Below are positions 60,030 through 64,000 of a DNA stretch of 64,000 nucleotides, in pieces. The notes under the pieces were generated by a model that was not told the DNA's origin, searched no databases, and saw nothing but the letters and a program-made list of their open reading frames with translations. The first letter of the stretch is position 1. Each line of letters opens with the position of its first letter. This DNA comes from Afipia sp049747295 (GTDB taxonomy: Bacteria; Pseudomonadota; Alphaproteobacteria; Rhizobiales; Xanthobacteraceae). Location: contig NZ_JBMHJM010000001.1 of assembly GCF_049747295.1 (NCBI RefSeq), positions 1,984,001 to 2,048,000 of the forward strand, written 5' to 3'. Made by a program: the position numbers and the translations under genes.

Positions 60030-60953
60030 ATGACTGTTTCTCAACCCCGCACGGCCCTGAGTACGCGATCCGGCCTGCTCTCGACCGCCGCGGCAACTTG
60101 TCTCGCGGTTCTCTTGATGGCCGGCCAGCCGTTGTACGCGCAAAATGCCGACCCCGTGATCGCAAAGGTTAACGGTGCGGAAATCCACCAGAGCGACCTG
60201 ACGGTTGCCGAGGAAGAGCTTGGACCGAGCCTGCAGCAGATGGACCCCGCCACCCGCCGCGAAAACCTGATTTCTTTCCTGATCGACATGAAAATCGTCG
60301 CCAAGGCCGCCGAGGACAAAAAAGTCGGCGACAGCGCCGACTTCAAGAAGAAGCTTTCTTTTGCCCGGGACCGGCTCTTGATGGACAGCATCCTCAACAC
60401 CGAGGGCAAGGCCGGAGTCACCGACGAGGCCATGAAGAAGGTCTACGAGGACGCCACCAAGCAGGTTTCCGGCGAAAAGGAAGTCCATGCACGGCATATC
60501 CTCGTTCCGACCGAGGAAGAGGCGAAAGCGATCGTCGAAGAGCTCAAGAAGGGCGCCGACTTCGCGGAACTCGCCAAGAAGAAGTCGAAGGATCCAGGCG
60601 CCGCGGACGGTGGCGACCTCGGTTTCTTCACCAAGGAACAAATGGTGCCGGAATTTTCCGCGGCCGCCTTTGCACTCGAGCCCGGCAAGATTTCCGATCC
60701 CGTGAAGTCCCAGTTCGGTTGGCATGTCATCAAGGTCGAGGAAAAGCGCGACCGCAAGCCGCCGCCATTTGACCAGGTGAAGCCGCAGATCGAGTCCTTC
60801 GTCGTTCGTAAGGCGCAGTCCGACTACGTCACCAAGCTGCGTGAAGCCGCGAAGATCGAGCGCCTCGACAAGAAGGACGAGCCCGCAGCGGCAGCCACGC
60901 CGGCTCCGGACGCAAAGGCCGCCCCGGGCGGCGCCATGATGAAGAAAAAATAA
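60030..60953 (+). CDS. Periplasmic peptidyl-prolyl isomerase (parvulin/SurA-like)
   Basis: 307 residues. A signal segment (AAATCLAVLLMAGQPLYAQ), a SurA-N-like helical domain (VIAKVNGAEIHQSDLTVAEE), the rotamase domain EVHARHILVPTEEEAKAIVE, SKDPGAADGGDLGFFTKEQM, FGWHVIKVEEKR, and a short Ala/Pro/Lys-rich tail. Assists folding of exported proteins. Followed by a strong terminator. Confidence 0.94.
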   Translation: MTVSQPRTALSTRSGLLSTAAATCLAVLLMAGQPLYAQNADPVIAKVNGAEIHQSDLTVAEEELGPSLQQMDPATRRENLISFLIDMKIVAKAAEDKKVGDSADFKKKLSFARDRLLMDSILNTEGKAGVTDEAMKKVYEDATKQVSGEKEVHARHILVPTEEEAKAIVEELKKGADFAELAKKKSKDPGAADGGDLGFFTKEQMVPEFSAAAFALEPGKISDPVKSQFGWHVIKVEEKRDRKPPPFDQVKPQIESFVVRKAQSDYVTKLREAAKIERLDKKDEPAAAATPAPDAKAAPGGAMMKKK

Positions 60954-60992
60954 GCGTCACGGTTTCGTCATCTGTGACATTCCGAGACAGAG

Positions 60993-61020
60993 AATGCCCG
61001 GCTCGCGCCGGGCATTTTTC
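60993..61020 (+). terminator. Rho-independent terminator
   Basis: AATGCCCGGC-TCGC-GCCGGGCATT with TTTTC, 40 bases after the parvulin stop. Confidence 0.92.
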
Positions 61021-61097
61021 ATTTCAGCCTTTTTCGACCTTGCGATTCACCCGCCTGATGCGTTTGATGCGCCCAGTCTCAAATCCGGAAGATTTCA

Positions 61098-62339
61098 ATG
61101 TCGACAACGGTCTCGCCTCTCGCCCCCACCCACGTTCCTGATATGCCGCGGATCGCCGGTGTGCGCCTTGCGACCGCCGCAGCCGGCATTCGTTACAAGG
61201 ACCGCACCGACGTCCTGTTGGCCTTGTTCGACAAAGGCACCGCCGTCGCGGGCGTGTTCACCAAGTCCAAGTGCCCGAGCGCCGCAGTGGACTGGTGCCG
61301 CGCGAAGCTGAAGGGCGGCGAAGCCCGCGCACTAGTGGTCAATTCCGGCAACGCCAACGCTTTCACCGGCAAAAGCGGTAAGCAGTCCACTACTCTGACC
61401 GCCTCAATCGCCGCGAAAGCAGCGGGAACGACACCGGCCAGGATCTTCCTGGCTTCGACCGGCGTCATCGGTGAGCCGCTTGACGCAACGAAATTCGACG
61501 GCGTGCTCGATAACCTCGTGCAGAGCGCGGCAGAGGGTGGTTGGCATGATGCCGCCCGCGCCATCATGACTACTGACACCTTCCCCAAAGTCGCGACCGC
61601 GACGGTCAAGATCGGCAAAACGGAAGTCCACATCAACGGCATGGCGAAAGGCGCCGGCATGATCGCGCCGGACATGGCGACCATGCTGTCATTTATCTTC
61701 ACGGACGCGCCGATCTCCTCAGGCGTGCTGCAGTCGTTGCTCAAGACCGGTGTCGAAGACACCTTCAACGCGGTGACGATCGACGGCGACACCTCGACGT
61801 CCGATACCCTGCTCGCATTTGCGACCGGTGCAGCCGCAGCCAATGGCGCACCGAAAATCACCCGCGCCGCCGACCCCAAGCTGAAGGCGTTCACGAAGGC
61901 GTTTCATGGCGTGCTGGCGGATCTCGCCGAGCAGGTTGCACGCGACGGTGAAGGCGCACGCAAGCTGATCGAGATCATCGTTGAGGGTGCAACGTCGAAG
62001 AAATCCGCGCGCAAGATTGCGATGTCCATCGCCAACTCGCCGCTGGTGAAAACCGCGGCCGCCGGCGAGGACGCCAACTGGGGCCGCGTCGTCATGGCCG
62101 TCGGCAAAGCCGGCGAGCCGGCCGACCGCGATAAACTGTCGATCTCGTTCAACGGCATTCGCGTCGCGACCAAGGGCGCGCGCGATCCGTCCTACAACGA
62201 AGCGGAAGTCTCCGCGCTGATGAAGCAACAGAAAATCCAGATCAAGGTCAGCCTCGGTCTCGGCAAGGGAACCGACCGCGTGCTGACATGTGACCTCACC
62301 AAGGAGTATGTCACGATCAACGGCGACTACCGGTCGTGA
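61098..62339 (+). CDS. argJ: Bifunctional glutamate N-acetyltransferase / N-acetylglutamate synthase
   Basis: 413 residues. Ntn-type autoprocessing site KGAGMIAPDMATMLSF with nucleophile Thr195, so the chain is expected to be cut between Ala194 and Thr195. ALVVNSGNANAFTGKSG, FNAVTIDGDTSTSDTLLAFA and GEDANWGRVVMAVGKAGEPA are family signatures. Arginine biosynthesis by the acetyl-recycling route. The stop overlaps the mutT start. Confidence 0.98.
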   Translation: MSTTVSPLAPTHVPDMPRIAGVRLATAAAGIRYKDRTDVLLALFDKGTAVAGVFTKSKCPSAAVDWCRAKLKGGEARALVVNSGNANAFTGKSGKQSTTLTASIAAKAAGTTPARIFLASTGVIGEPLDATKFDGVLDNLVQSAAEGGWHDAARAIMTTDTFPKVATATVKIGKTEVHINGMAKGAGMIAPDMATMLSFIFTDAPISSGVLQSLLKTGVEDTFNAVTIDGDTSTSDTLLAFATGAAAANGAPKITRAADPKLKAFTKAFHGVLADLAEQVARDGEGARKLIEIIVEGATSKKSARKIAMSIANSPLVKTAAAGEDANWGRVVMAVGKAGEPADRDKLSISFNGIRVATKGARDPSYNEAEVSALMKQQKIQIKVSLGLGKGTDRVLTCDLTKEYVTINGDYRS

Positions 62340-62740
62340 TCAAACTCACCCTCGTTGTCGCCTGCGCGCTGATCGACGCCGATAACCGCGTCCTCATCGC
62401 GCAGCGTCCCGAAGGAAAAGCACTGGCCGGACTGTGGGAGTTTCCAGGTGGGAAGCTCGAGCCCGGCGAGCGGCCCGAACCGGCATTGATCCGCGAGCTC
62501 GCCGAAGAGCTCGGCATCACGGTGCAGGAGCCGTGTCTCGCGCCGCTGACGTTCGCCAGCCACGCGTATGATACTTTCCACCTGCTCATGCCGCTTTACA
62601 TCTGCCGGAAGTGGGAAGGCATCGTCACCGCGCGCGAAGGTCAAAATCTCGCATGGGTTCGCGCCAACAAACTGCGCGACTACCCGATGCCGCCGGCCGA
62701 CATTCCCCTCATTCCGCACCTCACCGATCTGCTTCTGTGA
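62336..62740 (+). CDS. mutT: 8-oxo-dGTP diphosphatase MutT
   Basis: 134 residues, GTG start overlapping the argJ stop by four bases (GTGA). The complete Nudix box runs from Gly39 to Ile61 (GKLEPGERPEPALIRELAEE plus LGI), with LIAQRPEGKALAGLWEFPGG before it. Cleans oxidised guanine nucleotides from the pool. Coupled to argJ. Confidence 0.95.
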   Translation: MIKLTLVVACALIDADNRVLIAQRPEGKALAGLWEFPGGKLEPGERPEPALIRELAEELGITVQEPCLAPLTFASHAYDTFHLLMPLYICRKWEGIVTAREGQNLAWVRANKLRDYPMPPADIPLIPHLTDLLL

Positions 62741-62764
62741 CGCGCACGCGTTGCACGCGGAAAG

Positions 62765-62929
62765 CTAGTGTGGCGGTTCTGAAGTCCGCATCATTCGTGC
62801 GGCGAGTCCGGGATGCGGACTTCAGAACCAAAGCCACACTAGAACAATAACTTGCTAGAGTCCTTCGATTCCGACGTTCGCAGACGAACGAGCCGCGGAA
62901 TGATGCGAACTTCGGAATCGGGACTCTAG
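62765..62929. repeat. Twin-hairpin CTAG element, copy C
   Basis: Hairpin 1 (62765-62842): CTAGTGTGGC-GGTTCTGAAG, closing CTTCAGAACC-AAA-GCCACACTAG, 21-base loop, three-base bulge on the 3' arm. Linker AACAATAACTTG (12). Hairpin 2 (62855-62929): CTAGAGTCC-TT-CGATTCCGACGTTCG, closing CGAACTTCGGAATCG-GGACTCTAG, bulge on the 5' arm. Both hairpins have the same length as in copy A (78 and 75 bases) but many stem pairs differ. Lies between convergent mutT and the methyltransferase. Confidence 0.9.
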
Positions 62930-62973
62930 TGATGATGCACACGCAACCCCAGCGCATCACACCAGCAAAAGCC

Positions 62974-63822
62974 TCACGTCTTCGATTTGCCTTTCACCGC
63001 AGCCTCCAGGCTCATCTTCGCCGAGCCCGGCTTGAGCGGCTTCTGCTGGCTTTCGTGAGGGGCCCATCCCGAGAGCCAGATGATATCGAACGTGGCGCGA
63101 ATGCGCCCGTCGGGATCGGCGAAGCGCTCCGCATAGACATGCGCCATCTTCAGCATTGTGGCCCGGCGAGAGAGCGTCCGGCGACGCTCGGTCAGAATAT
63201 TGGTCGCCCCCATGCGCCGCAGGTCATGCATGAGTGCGAACGCATTGTCGTACCGCACCACGATGCGATCCACGTCCGTGACCGGCAATGCAAAACCCGC
63301 ACGCTGCAGCAGAGCACCGACATCGCGCAGATCGGCAAATGGCGCGACGCGCGGCGATACCCCGCCTTCGACTTCGGCTTCAGCCGCAGCGAAGGATTGC
63401 CGCAGCTCTGTCAGGGTGTCGCCACCGATCAATGCCGCGAGCAGCAGTCCATCCGGCTTGAGGGCGCGGCGCACCTGCGCCAGCACGCCCGGCAGATCAT
63501 TCACCAACTGCAGAGCCAACGCCGAGACCGCAAGATCGATGGATTGCGGAGCCAGCGGCAAGGGCTCGCTGTCGGATGCCTGCAAAGCGACCGCCGCCAG
63601 TTGCCGCACACTCGCGTCGATCGCGCTGCGCACCTGATCACCCGGCGTACCAAGATCAACGCCATTGGAGAACTCGCGCAGCACGGCATGCAGGCGCTCC
63701 GCCAAATCCTCGGCCACGCGATCCAGCAAAAATGTCGCGGGCCCGAGCCTCGTCGCGCGACGCTGGCGCTGGTCGAGCAAGGTGCGGTCAAACAGGCGCG
63801 GAGGATTATCATTCATCGTCAT
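62974..63822 (-). CDS. SAM-dependent methyltransferase-like protein (BioC/NDUFAF5 type)
   Basis: 282 residues: PRLFDRTLLDQRQRRATRLG, FLLDRVAEDLAERLHAVLRE, later PQSIDLAVSALALQLVNDLP, and RRALKPDGLLLAALIGGDTL. The glycine-rich SAM loop is reduced (FSNGVDLGTPG), as in NDUFAF5-like proteins, which act as hydroxylases in complex I assembly in eukaryotes. An equivalent role here is inference. Common neighbour of argJ-mutT in this order. Confidence 0.88.
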   Translation of the reverse strand: MTMNDNPPRLFDRTLLDQRQRRATRLGPATFLLDRVAEDLAERLHAVLREFSNGVDLGTPGDQVRSAIDASVRQLAAVALQASDSEPLPLAPQSIDLAVSALALQLVNDLPGVLAQVRRALKPDGLLLAALIGGDTLTELRQSFAAAEAEVEGGVSPRVAPFADLRDVGALLQRAGFALPVTDVDRIVVRYDNAFALMHDLRRMGATNILTERRRTLSRRATMLKMAHVYAERFADPDGRIRATFDIIWLSGWAPHESQQKPLKPGSAKMSLEAAVKGKSKT

Positions 63823-63935
63823 GGGCCGTTGGTACGTCTTGCACCGTCGTCTGACAATCGCCGAAAGCTCTCGCGCGCCGAAAGCCCACTTGAGCCAACC
63901 GTATCTCCCGTTTAGCCTTCATTTGCGGGGGAGAT

Positions 63936-64000
63936 ATGTCAGGATTGGACCAGACAGCATCGCATCCTTTGAGGGCCCGGGTACGGGACGGGGTGTTTCG
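63936..64000 (+). CDS. Start of a further gene, truncated by window edge (possibly ComF-type)
   Basis: GGGGGAG then ATG begins MSGLDQTASHPLRARVRDGV, open to the window end. Divergent from the methyltransferase. In relatives a comF-like phosphoribosyltransferase gene lies here, but 21 residues do not allow identification. Confidence 0.45.
   Translation, partial: MSGLDQTASHPLRARVRDGVF

Noticed and set aside
57892..60033. A 713-codon open frame on the plus strand opposite secA
   Set aside because: It is antisense to secA, a certain gene, and arises from high-GC third-position bias. Its translation is rich in His/Arg/Asp with no family pattern.

Overview
The window reads as a chromosomal segment of a high-GC alphaproteobacterium, most likely of the Bradyrhizobium / Rhodopseudomonas / Afipia group (Nitrobacteraceae). 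This rests on recognised proteins and local gene order (rpmB with a DUF3108 gene, a Suv3-like helicase, an S4 protein, fdxA and carD; cobT-cobS; aroK-aroB; accA beside xerD; argJ-mutT) and on dispersed palindromes that look like those of this group. The species cannot be fixed by eye.

Layout. 1-5.9 kb is a stress-type accessory block. It has a receiver-only response regulator, a three-gene small-heat-shock cassette present twice in inverted orientation (each copy behind a sigma-32-like promoter), and small lineage-specific genes. 6.1-9.5 kb holds three oxidoreductase genes divergent from a LysR regulator. 9.5-16.8 kb is a patchwork island: two remnants of DnaQ-type exonucleases, an IS110-family element that has removed the start and catalytic cysteine of a SRAP (YedK/HMCES) gene, an orphan ParS-like antitoxin, and a complete three-gene ABC-3C predicted conflict system ending next to tRNA-Arg(CCT). 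17-22.7 kb has a chemoreceptor and small envelope or stress genes. 22.7-30.4 kb is an acyl-CoA catabolism cluster (SDR, two acyl-CoA dehydrogenases, a crotonase lacking both usual catalytic glutamates, an NDP-forming acyl-CoA ligase, a periplasmic binding protein). 30.6-64 kb is mostly core genome: metalloprotease, CarD, ferredoxin FdxA, RNA helicase, L28, cobaltochelatase CobST, DedA, BolA, AroB/AroK, XerD, AccA, an L,D-transpeptidase, SecA, a parvulin, ArgJ, MutT, a methyltransferase and the start of a further gene at the right edge.

Two things stand out. The first is the ABC-3C operon (13491-16467, minus strand): a possible nuclease-type effector, middle component 6 and a DUF2326 SMC-like ATPase, joined by 4-base overlaps. 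The second is a family of twin-hairpin intergenic elements at 39743-39908, 49717-49885 and 62765-62929. Each is about 165-169 bases with CTAG-bounded stems, a short asymmetric bulge in mirrored positions of its two hairpins, and a 12-13 base linker. Stem sequences differ between copies but stay paired, so a structure appears to be under selection or copied by a machinery that reads structure.
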